Assembly (NCBI GenBank): GCA_013399305.1
Contig: VXAI01000021.1
Coordinates: 7,592,794-7,656,793, forward strand
Direction of reading: 5' to 3'
DNA: 64,000 nucleotides
Source of the DNA: Rostratula benghalensis
Lineage: Eukaryota; Chordata; Aves; Charadriiformes; Rostratulidae
Below are positions 1 to 10,780 of the stretch, in pieces. How positions within the stretch are numbered: the stretch's first letter is position 1; every line of letters begins with the position of its first letter. Both the position numbers and the translations under genes were made by a program. The notes under the pieces were generated by a model, which did no database searches, was not told where the DNA came from, and was given only the letters and a program-made list of their open reading frames with translations.

Positions 1-356
1 CTGTCCCTGCTAACCCAGCAGTGTAGTATTTCACCCCAAGTTTCTCTTGGTGGCAGTTTGATTTCAGGTGCTGAACATACTGATTGTGGGTGTGAATCTG
101 GGCAGCAGAAGTCTGACGGGAATAGGGATATCTCAGCTGTGTAGCACCAACAGAAAATTACGGTCCTGCAATAATAACAAAAAAAGATCAGAATGAGGAT
201 ATCAGCTGGGGCTGCAGAACATTTATTTCTCCTTTACCTGCCTTGCTGTCAGTGCTGATGCCAGTAATGGTTGCACTGAAGGGGAACAAATATTTCCATG
301 CTGTGCATTTTCTGAAATGTCCCACTTTCATTCCATCTTGCTCTTTTTCCCTGTAG
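1..356 (+). other. MICAL2: Intron sequence upstream of first visible exon
   Basis: No exon is recognisable here. The stretch ends in a pyrimidine-rich tract and AG at 355-356. It is presumably the intron that follows the LIM-domain part of MICAL2. Confidence 0.5.
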
Positions 357-529
357 CTCTGACCTGGAGTCTGATTTTAATGGGGACTCATCAAACTCTG
401 AGGTGAGCAAAGGGCAGACCTCACTGCTGGAGCCCCACACCTGCCTGAGCCCTGTTCAGAGGAGGGCGTTTCTTACCAGGAGCCCTGTGGTGCCAGAGGA
501 AAGGCCTAGAACATCCAAAGTTGCTGATG
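357..529 (+). CDS. MICAL2: MICAL2 exon, Ser-rich linker after the LIM region
   Basis: The exon starts after a pyrimidine-rich tract ending CTGTAG and stops at a GTAAGC donor. It enters with one base completing a codon (phase 2) and leaves with one base (phase 1). The 57 full codons start SDLESDFNGDSSNSEVSKG and include SPVQRRAFLTRSPVVPEE. The sequence is acidic, serine-rich and likely disordered. No catalytic motif is present. It joins in frame to the 1810-1884 exon, forming an Ala codon at the junction, which supports both exons. The identity rests on the gene context rather than on a domain in this exon. Confidence 0.68.
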
Positions 530-1415
530 GTAAGCAGTGTCCTGATGCGGGGGTGCTCCAGCAAGCTTCTGCTGAGGGCTGAAGCCTGGGCTGGGGGGAG
601 ATGTTTCAAAACAGAGGGCATTGCCTGCAGTGTGGCAAGGTTGTACCTGTTAATGGTGTCTTTGAGAGATTTCTGTCTTTTGGGTGATGTTACCGGGACA
701 GCATTTCTGTGATGCAGGGTAACTTGGAGCAGTTGTGCCTTGTGTTTAGCTTGCAGTGTGAGATGTATGTTTTCCCACTTGTAAAAAGTTTGGATGTTAT
801 TAGTAGTCAATGCAATATCTGCAACATTGTCTAAGCAAGGGGGATGCTGGGAAGCACTAGAGAGCTCTGCTTCATTCAATGTGGATTTGTATCACTAGCT
901 GCTTAACTTTTTTTTTTTTTTTATCCAGTGAAAGCACATGGAGGAAAGGGTATAGCTAGCAGGGAGGCAAGGAAAGGTTTAGGAACTGTTTGACTCCAAG
1001 TGGAAACTCCTTTCTGGAGCTGAAGAAGCTCAGAACTAAAAGATGTGCTAAAGACAGCCAAAGAAAAGGATTTGCAGAAAATAAAAGGCCATCAGTATTA
1101 ATTTATTCCCATCTCCAACCACCTCCACATCCATATATGCATTTTTAATCCAAACAGAAAAGAGGGGATTTCATACAGCAATTCAAATTGACTCTTGAAT
1201 AACAAAGTTCTTGTTTAGGAAAGGAGAAAAAAAAAAAAAAAAAGACAGCAGCAGCCCCCAAAGCATGCCTAGCAACATGTGACCCTATGCAGTCCCCAGA
1301 GATTTTTATCCTTTTTCCCCAGTTTCATGCTCTTCCCCACCCCTAGCTGCTAAGGTCACCTTCCTCCCCACCATGCCAGCCAGGTTATCTAGATCTTCCC
1401 GAGCAGCCAGGCTCT

Positions 1416-1745
1416 CAGCTCTGCATCCTCGCCCAGCTGCGTTACAGCATCCCTCAGTTTTTACCCCTTCGGCCTTTCCCCTCGCCCGCCTGTCTGTCTG
1501 TCTGTCTGCCGTTCTGCTCGCCCCGGCTCCCCTGAGAAAAGAGCCGGGGTTGGTTTGGGGGCAGGTGGGAAGGGTGACCTGGGCCCTTCTCCGCTGAGCC
1601 TCTCCCCGCCACCCCGCAGCTGGGGTCGGCGGTGGGTGCGCGCTGCCCCCTCCCGGCCGCCGCCGGGGGAGAAGGACGGGGGGAGCCGGTTCAGAGAAGT
1701 AACCGTCCTCCCCCTCAACGGTTGGGGTTGGTTTCCCCCCCCCTC
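1416..1745 (+). promoter_or_regulatory. CpG-rich block, candidate internal promoter
   Basis: A roughly 330-base GC- and CpG-rich segment stands out sharply from AT-rich flanks. It contains a short (CTGT)n run at about 1489-1509, G-runs and C-runs, and no TATA box at a useful place. It ends about 65 bases before the exon at 1810. Transcription starting here and running unspliced into that exon would meet an ATG at 1785. That ATG has A at -3, lies directly after an in-frame TAG at 1776, and is in frame with the MICAL2 exon. A short bMERB-containing isoform could start this way. Promoter activity is inferred only from base composition and position. Confidence 0.4.
1489..1509. repeat. (CTGT)n microsatellite
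   Basis: About five tandem CTGT units lie inside the CpG-rich block. Confidence 0.8.
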
Positions 1746-1809
1746 TCTATTTTTGCTCTCTGGGCTTTGCTACATTAGCTGATCATGTGTCTCTTCTGTT
1801 TCTCTTCAG

Positions 1810-1884
1810 CACTACAGAGAGCCAACAGTTTTCACTCCACGGCATTAAATAAATGTCAGAATTGGAGAAGAAAACTCCAAACGA
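1810..1884 (+). CDS. MICAL2: MICAL2 exon encoding the ALQRANSF/NWRRKLQT segment
   Basis: The 75-base exon is bounded by TTCTCTTCAG and a strong A|GTGAGT donor, phase 1 at both ends. Joined to the upstream exon it reads ALQRANSFHS, then TALNKCQ, then NWRRKLQT, a basic segment resembling MICAL-family proteins. The donor is a tandem: a second GT lies four bases downstream (GTGAGTAAAG). With the first donor the exon joins in frame to the 10697 exon and skips the large exon. With the second donor (end at 1888) it can join in frame to the large exon if the acceptor at 8180 is used. A second frame has an ATG at 1853 and also reaches the large exon through the first donor, though with T at -3. Confidence 0.75.
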
Positions 1885-3667
1885 GTGAGTAAAGCCTGAG
1901 CAGTGATTGTATCTTCTGTTTATGCTGTATCCTGTCTCTTAAATCCCTGCTTCTCCTCCTTTCCTGTAAAAGTTTTGTATGTTTTGCATCACTAACTGGG
2001 AAAATGGAGATCTAAAATGCACCAGTATTTCTTTTCCATTTTCTTGTCCTGAATAGACTGTTACCTGTGTTGTTACACCCATTGGCAAGTTGCATCTGTG
2101 CTAATTCTCCAGCCAAGAAAATGCACCCCTGCCCCAGAGCCACATATTCTGGCTGTAGCACAGTGTGCACTGATTGCTTGTGATTAGGTCCAATGCTGGG
2201 TCTAACATTTTGAGTACTACTTATTAGAAATGCTCCTGGAGGTGTCTATTTGCACTATCTACAGGTGCCCTATCACCTTGGGTTTTTTGGAAAAAAAAAA
2301 CCAAACAGGTGATGTTTCAGGGCTATGGAAAGGAAGAGAGTACTAACAGCCATCCTAAGAAGTTTGCTGGTGAAAATGAGCACTACTAGTTCTCATCCTC
2401 TGGCAGTTTCACTTTTGTTGGGCTGACCTTCCCTGCCTATGGGAATCACACAAAAATGCAGTGATTTCAATAGCGATTGGGTCTGTGCTCTATTTGCTTT
2501 CAATACACAGTGTGGCTGCTCCTGGCAGCTGGGGCTGCATCCAAATAATCCTTCTAAACTGTGGTACCCAAACAAGCCAGCCATCCCCGGTCACATCTCT
2601 GCTGCTTTTAACAGGTTTGCCTGCCTGCCTTGGTGCAGCCCCTCTGCAAGTACCCCCCGTGCTTGCCCAGTCCCCAAGAAAGGCTCACAGGTACCTGACA
2701 GTACCTGACAGCATCCCAAACCCTCTCAAAACTTTGGTAGAAACACAATGATTTGTTAGATTGGGGTGTTGACAGTCTTAAGTATAAAACATGAACGTCC
2801 AGCAGTGGAAAGAAAGGGTTTGTGCATGTGAGTGAGTGCCACAGTTTCTGGGCATGAAGACAGTGGTTTTGGGGGAATGGTGGTGACAGCTGCTCTTTAA
2901 CCCTGCCCTCAGCTGCCTTCTGCAACAAGGGGGATTTCTTTTGCAGCTCAGAATCCCAGTTGCCTTTGCAAAGTTAAGGCTGTGCTACTGAAATAAGTAG
3001 GATCCCTGTGTGTGTTATGTGACCAGTGTCCAAGCAGAGGTATCTCAGCTTGCTTGGTTGGAGCGCACAAACAAGTTTCAAGATTATTTGCAACTATCTA
3101 CTGTGGGATGAATTTTTCTATCTCAATAAAGGAGACAAGATGCATCTCTCCTTCCTGGCAGAGGGCTCGCATCCAGGTCAGATGCTTCAGGCACACAAGA
3201 GTAATGTAACTCATGTCCTTTGCAGGCCTCTGGTGCCACATGTCTGGGGTGTCACATGTCAGTGGAGCATGCACAGGGCTATTTTACGTTATTAGTATTT
3301 GAGGGGATGCTTCCAGCAAACTGAACTTCAACAGACCATCCCCTGTGATGGGCTGTCCCCAGAGAGGTAGCTGTGGCACACAGGCAGATGGGTGATGACG
3401 GGGGCTGTGTTCCCTGGAATTCACCACACATCCAAGGAGTAGGGGACTTGTCGTGCCTGTGAAGCCTCTCTGGAGCAGCCATACAGGATGTCCCACCTGG
3501 GGAAAGACTGTGCCATGCCCAGGATGTCTCGCAACACATGTGTCAGCCTCAGGGCTGACTCTGAGAACTCTACAACATTTGAGGATTGGCTTGTAATCAG
3601 GTGTTGCCTTCACCAAAGGCTTGGATATAAGATCTTGCCTAAATTGCCTAAAATTGACAGTTTTTAA

Positions 3668-3715
3668 AAGATTGAACAAAAATGATGCTTAAAGATTGAA
3701 CAAAAATGATGCTTA
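3668..3715. repeat. Perfect 24-bp tandem duplication
   Basis: Two identical, directly adjacent 24-base units (3668-3691 and 3692-3715), each starting AAGATTGAAC and ending TGATGCTTA. The lack of divergence suggests a recent slippage duplication in the intron. Confidence 0.9.
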
Positions 3716-6579
3716 TTCCGGGTTTGAGGGGGGAAAAGAAGACAGAAGGTCTCCCTTAATTTCAATTAATTTTCAGCTTGTTCACAGCAAGTGCATTACT
3801 TAATTGTTTGACAATTAATTTCCCCATCATTTTATTAAAATCTTAGTGTGCCTCCAAAGGGCTCTAGAGGGAGCTAAAAGCCTTTGAGAGGAAAGAGGCA
3901 CACTGCATGAATTTGTCTGAACCTCAAATATGCTGTTAAAATGAGGTGTAAAGCACATTCAGCGTATACAGGGAACAGAATAAAGGCAGTTTTTACTCTC
4001 TGGAGGAACATTGTAAGCCTTTGTTTTTATATTTAATCCACTTAATATTTAGTTACAAGAATTCATATGATCATCAGTCACATGAAAGAAAAATCTGTCT
4101 CCTTTTCAGACTTATTTCCCAAAACACACATGTTTCATAAACAGCATGAGGTACACGGCCAAGGAAAGGAAATCAGTGTCATGGCTGTATTGGCTGAAAG
4201 GCTCAGAGCAGGATATTACCTTTCAAAATCTTTAATCTCCATCGCACAGCCACAGGGAACACTGCACTCTTAATTTATCTTGGTCACTTGGAGTAGCTTT
4301 TGGGCCAAGCAGAGCATTATAGTGCCCAATGCAACTTTTTTTTTTTTTTTTTTTTTTAATCCTGTGTTGATTGAAGCTGCAAATATAGATTCAGCATCTT
4401 GGTGTAAAGAAATCCATTATCTCTGTGAAAGATGGCAAGCTGTGGTTGCCCCCATGGGCAGGTGCCCTTACCCTGCAGACCCCTGGGCTGTGGGTTTTAT
4501 GCCCTCGTCAGTGTTACAGCTGTTGCTGTGGCAGAGGTTGCATCTTCCCTCAGTGTGCTGAGCCATGATGTTTGCCCACGCCAGGAGGCAAAGGGCTTTA
4601 GTGGACCGGGCTAACATCCCCCTCCCTCCCCGCCGCCACTCACCGTTACACAGGTAACAGTGAGGGTTTTTTAATCCTAATTCTAGATTCTCAAGTTTTC
4701 CCATGGCTCAATTCACTGTATAGAATATAAAGGTCAGCCATTGGTTCCTGGTCCCTGCAGGAGTTCCTTAACGAACTCCAGTGAATTGTTTCCCTCAGTC
4801 CTTAACAACTTGGATCATGATTGGGAAGGAGCAGGTTAGAGGTTGAGAGGAAAGGAAATTTGGCCTCTGTCCCTGGTTTGCCTTTTCTGAAGTCCACATA
4901 TAGGAACCGTCTTCTCTGCGTGGCAAGTTGCTTTTGTCCTTACACAGCTTTCAATCCCTACATACAAGAACCAATGTTTGCTTTGTGAACCTTTGTGGGT
5001 TTCAGAACTAATAATTGAGTTTAGGAGATAACAATTCAGGTGCAAATACACTTGTCCTTGTTGAAGCTTGACATGATAATATCTTGGCTCAGAGATACTC
5101 TCATTCTGCCCAAATATTATTTATTATGTAAAATTCCCACAGGCACGAAGATTAGAGAGGTCTCCTGACTCCCTTCAGGTACAAGTTAACTCCCTACTTT
5201 TTTTTCTTCCAGCCAGTCTGTGTGTGCTAGTTTTGGTCCAAGGCTGCTAGCAATTAGTTACCTTGCCTGGTCCTCAGAGAGCCCTCAGTGCACTGCCTGT
5301 TGGCCTGGTGTGAGACATGGCAGGATTGTTTCTGTCCTTATTGCCTGCAGGTGGTTGCTTTTCCCATTTCTTTCCCACTCTGACAGACAGCACTTCACAA
5401 GTCATCCATTTCTTCATTTCTCAGAACTACCCAAAGCTTCAAAAGTTGCTGCTTTTGACTGGCTCTGCTTTGAATGCTTGGAAGCTCTGTAAAGAGGGCT
5501 GGTTTTCCAGAAAGTTTCCTGGAACTCAAAGGTGCTTCACTACATCCAGCCAAAAAGTGGAAGCAGTTCAGATCCACTGCTGAAAATGTCAACATGTGTT
5601 TGGCACAGCGTGCACACACATGTGAGTGAGGCCATAAAATTCATTATTGTAGGTCCAGATGACTTTTTAACTTTCTACGCTCATTCTTTAAGTGCAAGAT
5701 TTATCGAAGACAAAAGCAATTCAAATATGATGGTAAAATCTGTGTCTCTGGCAGGTTTTCCTCTACTGTCCAGCAAGAAACCTGGGCTACACTGGAAGGA
5801 CAGCTCAGCCAGCTGTCAAAGTTGTCCTGGTGAGGATCACTCCCAAACACAGGTATGAAGAACTGTGCACAGCACAATGAGTGTAACTACTGGTATGTCT
5901 GCTTTTAGCAGGCTGTCTGAGTGTTTTCTGCTCTTTGAAAGTTTTGGTCCTCAAAGCAACCACTGAAGTTGAAGTTGCACCTGTGCTATACACAGGGAAG
6001 AGACTTTGATGCTCTGATTGATATAAGCATACCCAAATCACACCGATAAGTGTCATTTGCTTTCCGTGGGACTCTGACCTCAGTTGCACTGAGAGTTAGG
6101 CACTAACTTGTTGCATCAGCCAACATGTAGGCAACAGCATCTTGCCCTTCCCTTAACTGCCACTGGGATTTCATTTGTGCCACAATTCATGCCCAAAGGG
6201 GAGGAAACCTCCCACATCTCTGGGAGGTGCTCCTGAGGTGGCTGTTTTTCTGCCCATGTTCTTGTACGGCGGGATGGAGACAGGTCTCCATGTGTGGCTA
6301 GTTGGGCAAGGCCAGGTGTCAGCAGCAGTGGAGTGAGAAGGGATGGCATCTGGGCAGCTTAAATGCCACTTGCATCACCAGGGGAAAGGCAAGTGCCAGT
6401 ACTGGCTTTGGAAAGCGTATCTGGAAGCTGAGGTAAGGGGTTGCATAGGCAACCTGGCAGAAGCCTGGGTGATTTCAGGCCATTACAGCACTTATACATA
6501 GGTATGCCTGTGTCTAACGTTTACCACATGCATCTGGTGGGCAGAAGATTTCTTTTCCTGATTTGTAGCAGGCCTCTGA

Positions 6580-6760
6580 CTCATAGAAGCATAGAATGGT
6601 TAGAGTTAGAAGGGACCTTTAAGATCCTTGAGTTCCAACCCTCCTGCAATGGGCAGGGACACCTCCCACTAGACCAGGTTACTCAAATCTCCATCCAACC
6701 TGGCCTTGAACAGTCTTAAGGATGATCCTCAACTTCCCCGGGCAACCTGTGCCAGTGACT
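6580..6760 (-). mobile_element. CR1 LINE 3' fragment
   Basis: The plus strand reads TCATAGAAGCATAGAATGGT, then a segment like 'ttggaagggacctttaagatc' and 'ccaaccctcctgcaatgggcagggaca'. This is the reverse complement of the characteristic avian CR1 3' end, so the element lies on the minus strand. It is short, diverged and 5'-truncated, with no coding capacity. Confidence 0.85.
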
Positions 6761-8166
6761 TCACACTTGCCCTAGATCAGGAGCATCTTCAGCTTTTTTC
6801 AGGACCTAGGATTTCCTTTGACTTTTCTGCTTTTTTAATTTTTTTTTTTTTTTTTAACGTTGAGGAAGAGTGGGCCCGCCCTAAATTCAGTGTTGCAGCA
6901 GGAGTCATGACTGACCATTTCGAGCAAAGGGCAGCACGTCCCCCAGACTTAGAGCTGGGTGGAACAGGGACAAGCCCATGTCCTCCATGTTCTAACCTGT
7001 TGTCCTCACCCTTAGGTTAAACATTATTAAAGTTGCTTGACCTCAGGTCTGCGTTAGAAAAAAAAAAAATAATAATCAATCTTCCATGTCCACAGTGGTA
7101 GATAGTATCTGGTCCAGGACAATAGGGCCAGGAAGGGAATGTCCCAGGGGAGCAGAGCTGCACAATGCTGCCTGGCCACGCTGTGCTCAAGGAGAGGTGA
7201 CTGCATTAAGCTCCTGCTCTAGAAGCAGTGCTTGGTGGCCTTTTTCTTACCCAAAAGAGAGAGGATTAAGAGGGGGTTTGTTTGTTTATAGGTGTCTCTC
7301 ATGTTTTTTTTTGTCTGAGATCCTAGCCAATATTAATTTTCAGTCATCAAATACAACTGTGAAAGAAGAAGTAATCACTATTGCCTTACTTCTGATGCTT
7401 CTGGGAAATGAGAAGTCAAACCGATTAATGGCCTCTTCTGCGTGCATTTGGGAATCTGGCACATAAGTGGAAACCGGGATTGAATCTTCTCTCGTTATCA
7501 CATTGCATTGAGGATAAAATGCCTCCCTTTCAAGAAGTCAAAAACCTAGGTTTTGTCTGCTGGCTAGGTAATGTGGATGTTTATCCTTGTTACTACCTCC
7601 AGCAGAAGATTTTAGTGGCTAGAGTAATAAATTTAAATCTTCACCAAAGGAAAAATAATCATAAGATAGAACTATCTGAGTTCTTCTAAACTACCGTCTT
7701 GTGTTTTACAATCTTTTCAGGGTCACTTCATTCATTTCTACCTGCACTATGTAAGCATGCAATATTATAAAAGCAGTTGGAGTGGATATATAATGGTTTC
7801 CTTGCCTGCTGGAAACTCTAAGGTGATGCAACTGAAATGCACCCAGGAGAATAGAGCAGATCTGCTTTTGTTTATTTTCCTGTAGATGAGACTGTTTCTT
7901 TCTAAGGAAAATATTAAAAGCCATTCATAAAGGTATGACAGATTCTTAGAATGAATAATGTTATTTTTAGACTATTAAATTTAACAGTAGTATTAGATCT
8001 ACACTTGCAGAAACATTAGCCCTCTAGGGAGAAAATCTTTTCTTCCTGTTGTATTATCATCCACATATGTATGTGTGTATATTAATAAAATATTTTGTTT
8101 ATTATATGGAATAAAAGATACCAAAAACTTAATTTTTCTACCCACAAAATAATCTTCTTTTCATAG

Positions 8167-9523
8167 TTGGCTTCTTACAGGAAACCACCAGAAGTTACAA
8201 GAGGGCATTTCAAACCCTACAGCCCAGTATTTCAAAGACCAGAAAAAACCAGAGAGATGCCTGAAGACCTCTGTCTCTATGTGCCACATTGCCCTTTTCA
8301 GAGCAGCGCCAAAGGTTCTCCAGGGACCTCTCCTGGGAATGGGATGCTGGCTGCTGACTTTTCTGAGCCTGAAGATATACATGGTGACATTGGGACATAC
8401 ACAGCCCAGGGCTGGAAGGTAAAAAACCAGAAACATACCTCTGAAGCAGAAGATTTTAACAAGAAAACAAAAGTAGTGTCATCTCTGGATTTAAAAGAAA
8501 AATATGATAAAAATACAAGACACCCAGAAGAAAAGGTTGAGCAAGAATTAAAGGAGGCAAAAAAGAGGGTGCTTTTTACTCAAGAGCAACCCATGTCATA
8601 TGATTCAAATGGGGCTGACTTAGGTGGAACCAGTCAGGGGTACCAAAGCAAAGAAGCAATGGGGACTTCAAAGGAGAAGGATGCCGGCTGGAGAGAAGAT
8701 TTATTCAAACTATCTGGATGTCCTGTGCCTCTCTTATTTGCAGATGATACTCGGCCAGCTTTGCCAGGTGACACAAAAGATGCTCTGAGGAATCCAGATG
8801 CAGTTGCCAGGGAGCACACAGCTGGCCAGCCAAAATCACCACTGAAGCTCATAGCCAATGTGATCAAGAGGTCCATTTTGGAGCCTCTAACCTCATCTCC
8901 AGATGGACTAAAGCAAGACTCAGTCAGCAAAATCAAAGCCTCTTCAGAACAAGCTTTTTTCGTCTTCCCCAGTACTCCTGACTCCCTAAGCCAAAGGAAC
9001 AGTAACAATAATAGAATAAAGAATGCTCAGCCGCAGGAGCTTGAAGTAAGGGAGTGGGCAGGAGAGTATTTAGAAAATGGGAGCCCTCTCTCAAATCCAT
9101 GTCATTTTCCTGTCAGTTCTCAAAGGAGATCCCTAAGAGATTACAGTGAGAAGGTGTCCTTCCCAGTCTACAGTCCTCACACCAGGCTTTCCAAGACAAC
9201 CAGTATACCTCAGAAATCACCGTGCACTAGGATGGAAGATGTCCCCGGTCTCTTAGAAAAGTTTACCTTTAAAGAGACTCCTTCAGGGACTCCTGTGGAT
9301 GACATATTTATTTGTAATGAAAAGTACCTCCTCCTTTCATCACCAGAGCCCAAGAACACCTCCAAGGACAATTTGGGTGACTCCGCACAGAAGGGTAGTC
9401 TTGGGTCACTCTTTGATAGACTGAGAAGTAAAGTTTCTGACAGAGAAGGGAATTATTTCATGTCATCTCTGTCTGTCATGAAGAACTGTTCTTCAGAAGA
9501 CAGGCTATGTTACCCTTCCACAG
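8167..9523 (+). CDS. MICAL2: MICAL2/MICALCL large exon, disordered Ser/Pro-rich region
   Basis: An open frame of about 450 codons runs from a TTCTTTTCATAG acceptor to the donor CACAG|GTGAGAG and leaves in phase 1. A second possible acceptor (TTACAG, exon from 8181) lies 14 bases downstream. Counting from 8167, the protein starts LASYRKPPEVTRGHFKPYSP and is rich in Ser, Pro, Lys and Glu with no enzyme fold. A more ordered-looking segment at about residues 221-243 reads KSPLKLIANVIKRSILEP. The C-terminal part has GSLGSLFDRLRSKVSD. The length, composition and position before the bMERB exons match the unique region of MICALCL. Its full length open, with interruptions frequent in other frames, shows purifying selection. 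The reading frame is incompatible with the strongest donor at 1884, so inclusion needs the tandem donor, another exon or an internal start. Confidence 0.85.
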
Positions 9524-10696
9524 GTGAGAGCAAGTGGAATCATTTATTTCAAGTAATAGCACTTAACATTTAAAAGACCTGTGTGTGATCACACACTTAT
9601 CCATTGTACATTATGTTTAATTTATAGTTACTTTCTACATAGGAAGACATAGAAAAACATTTTTTGGTTAAGGTTCCTTAACCAGAGTTGCTTGTGTTTT
9701 AAAGGAGCAGAATCGATTTGCAAGCAGAGGGCAGCGTGCTGCACCCAAGTTTGTTCTGCTGCTTGCTGCTGTTCAAATGTGTTTGGGACAGGAAAATATA
9801 CTTGCTGAGGTGGAAAAGAGTGGTGATGCAGAGTAGGATGCTGTGAAGAGCAGCTGCTAATGTGATGTTGAGTGTGTTGTAGAGGGGGTTATACAGTGGG
9901 CAAACAAAAGGACAACCACTGAAAACCAGTGCAGAGTAGATTTGCTACCCTTTTCTTGAAGAGCTCAGAGACCAAAGCAATACTGTTGCAATAGCAAGAA
10001 GCTTTGCTTTGTGTATCTACTTTCTCAGTAGGTATCTCTTCAACTCTCTCTGCTGTTGGAGTGACAAAACTGTAAGCATACTTTTGGGAGCTTTTCACTG
10101 TCATTAATACCCCCTTGTTCTTTTATTTGAGAGGAGACAGCACTTACTGTCCTACTCTGATCTATTTGTGAGTCTACTTGGGTAGGGACTGAATGGCATC
10201 AATTTTCATGTTTCCTTGGAAGAAAAAGTATTTAAAACTGCAGGCGAGTAAGAAATATGGATATCAGACAAAGAGCAATTTGAGTAATCTGAGCATAGAA
10301 ATAACTAAGTACAGCACAGTTTCAGGTATGAAATATGAGCGCTGCACCCACCTATCTTTCTCTGTGATCCATCTTTCCACTGGCCCATTGCAGAAAGACA
10401 CAGTTCTCTAACTAAATAACCTATTGAATTTTATTGGCAGACATGTTTGTTTCTTACTTTATTAAATAAACTGTAGCCCCAAAATTGCTGTTGTACTGCA
10501 GCACTAAAATAGCAATCTGTGTGTAAAATGTGAAGTAACTGAAATGTTCCCAGTGAGCTGACAGATCCTTTTTGAATCCTTTCTGCTTCAGAACTACTGC
10601 ATGCTGTGAGGAAGAGATATAGTATATAACAGATTTGATCTGAAGCTTATTAAAATCAATAGAATAACCTCTGCTCTCATTCCTTAATTTTTGAAG
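9524..10696 (+). other. MICAL2: Intron between large exon and first linker exon
   Basis: AT-rich sequence with no repeat or further exon recognised. It ends in TTAATTTTTGAAG, a modest acceptor. Confidence 0.6.
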
Positions 10697-10780
10697 CATC
10701 CTTTATTGAACAACTTGCAAGAACAGGCATCCCCACTGAGCCAAAGGATACTAAGGACTGCATTGAAGCCACAGAGAGTG
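10697..10780 (+). CDS. MICAL2: MICAL2 linker exon (SFIEQLARTGIPTEP)
   Basis: The 84-base exon enters and leaves in phase 1. Joined to the large exon it reads A, then SFIEQLARTGIPTEPK, then DTKDCIEATES. The donor is GTCAGT, acceptable but not optimal. Because it is phase 1 at both ends it can follow either the large exon or the 1810-1884 exon. That is the basis for an isoform that skips the large exon. No known domain is visible. Confidence 0.65.

Larger units (their letters stand above)
530..1809 (+). other. MICAL2: Intron containing a CpG-rich block
   Basis: The intron contains a poly(T) run near 908-922, a poly(A) run near 1228-1243 and the CpG-rich block listed separately. It ends in a CTCTTCTGTTTCTCTTCAG acceptor. 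No further exon is evident. Confidence 0.6.
1885..8166 (+). other. MICAL2: 6.3 kb intron
   Basis: The intron is AT-rich with several homopolymer tracts (poly(T) at 4337-4358 and 6839-6856, poly(A) at 7057-7068). It also holds a perfect 24-base tandem duplication at 3668-3715 and a CR1 fragment at about 6580-6760. A small unrecognised exon could exist here, because the strongest splice sites of the flanking exons do not match in phase. The best-looking candidate (5755-5829) does not correct the phase. Confidence 0.55.

Noticed and set aside
1373..1782. Open frames on both strands in the CpG-rich block
   Set aside because: Arg/Pro/Ser-rich products in several frames at once, caused by GC content, with no recognisable protein.
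5755..5829. Possible extra MICAL2 exon (GGCAG acceptor, GTGAGG donor, 75 bases)
   Set aside because: Splice sites look fair, but all three frames are open and none resembles MICAL sequence. Its length is a multiple of three, so it does not repair the phase difference with the large exon.
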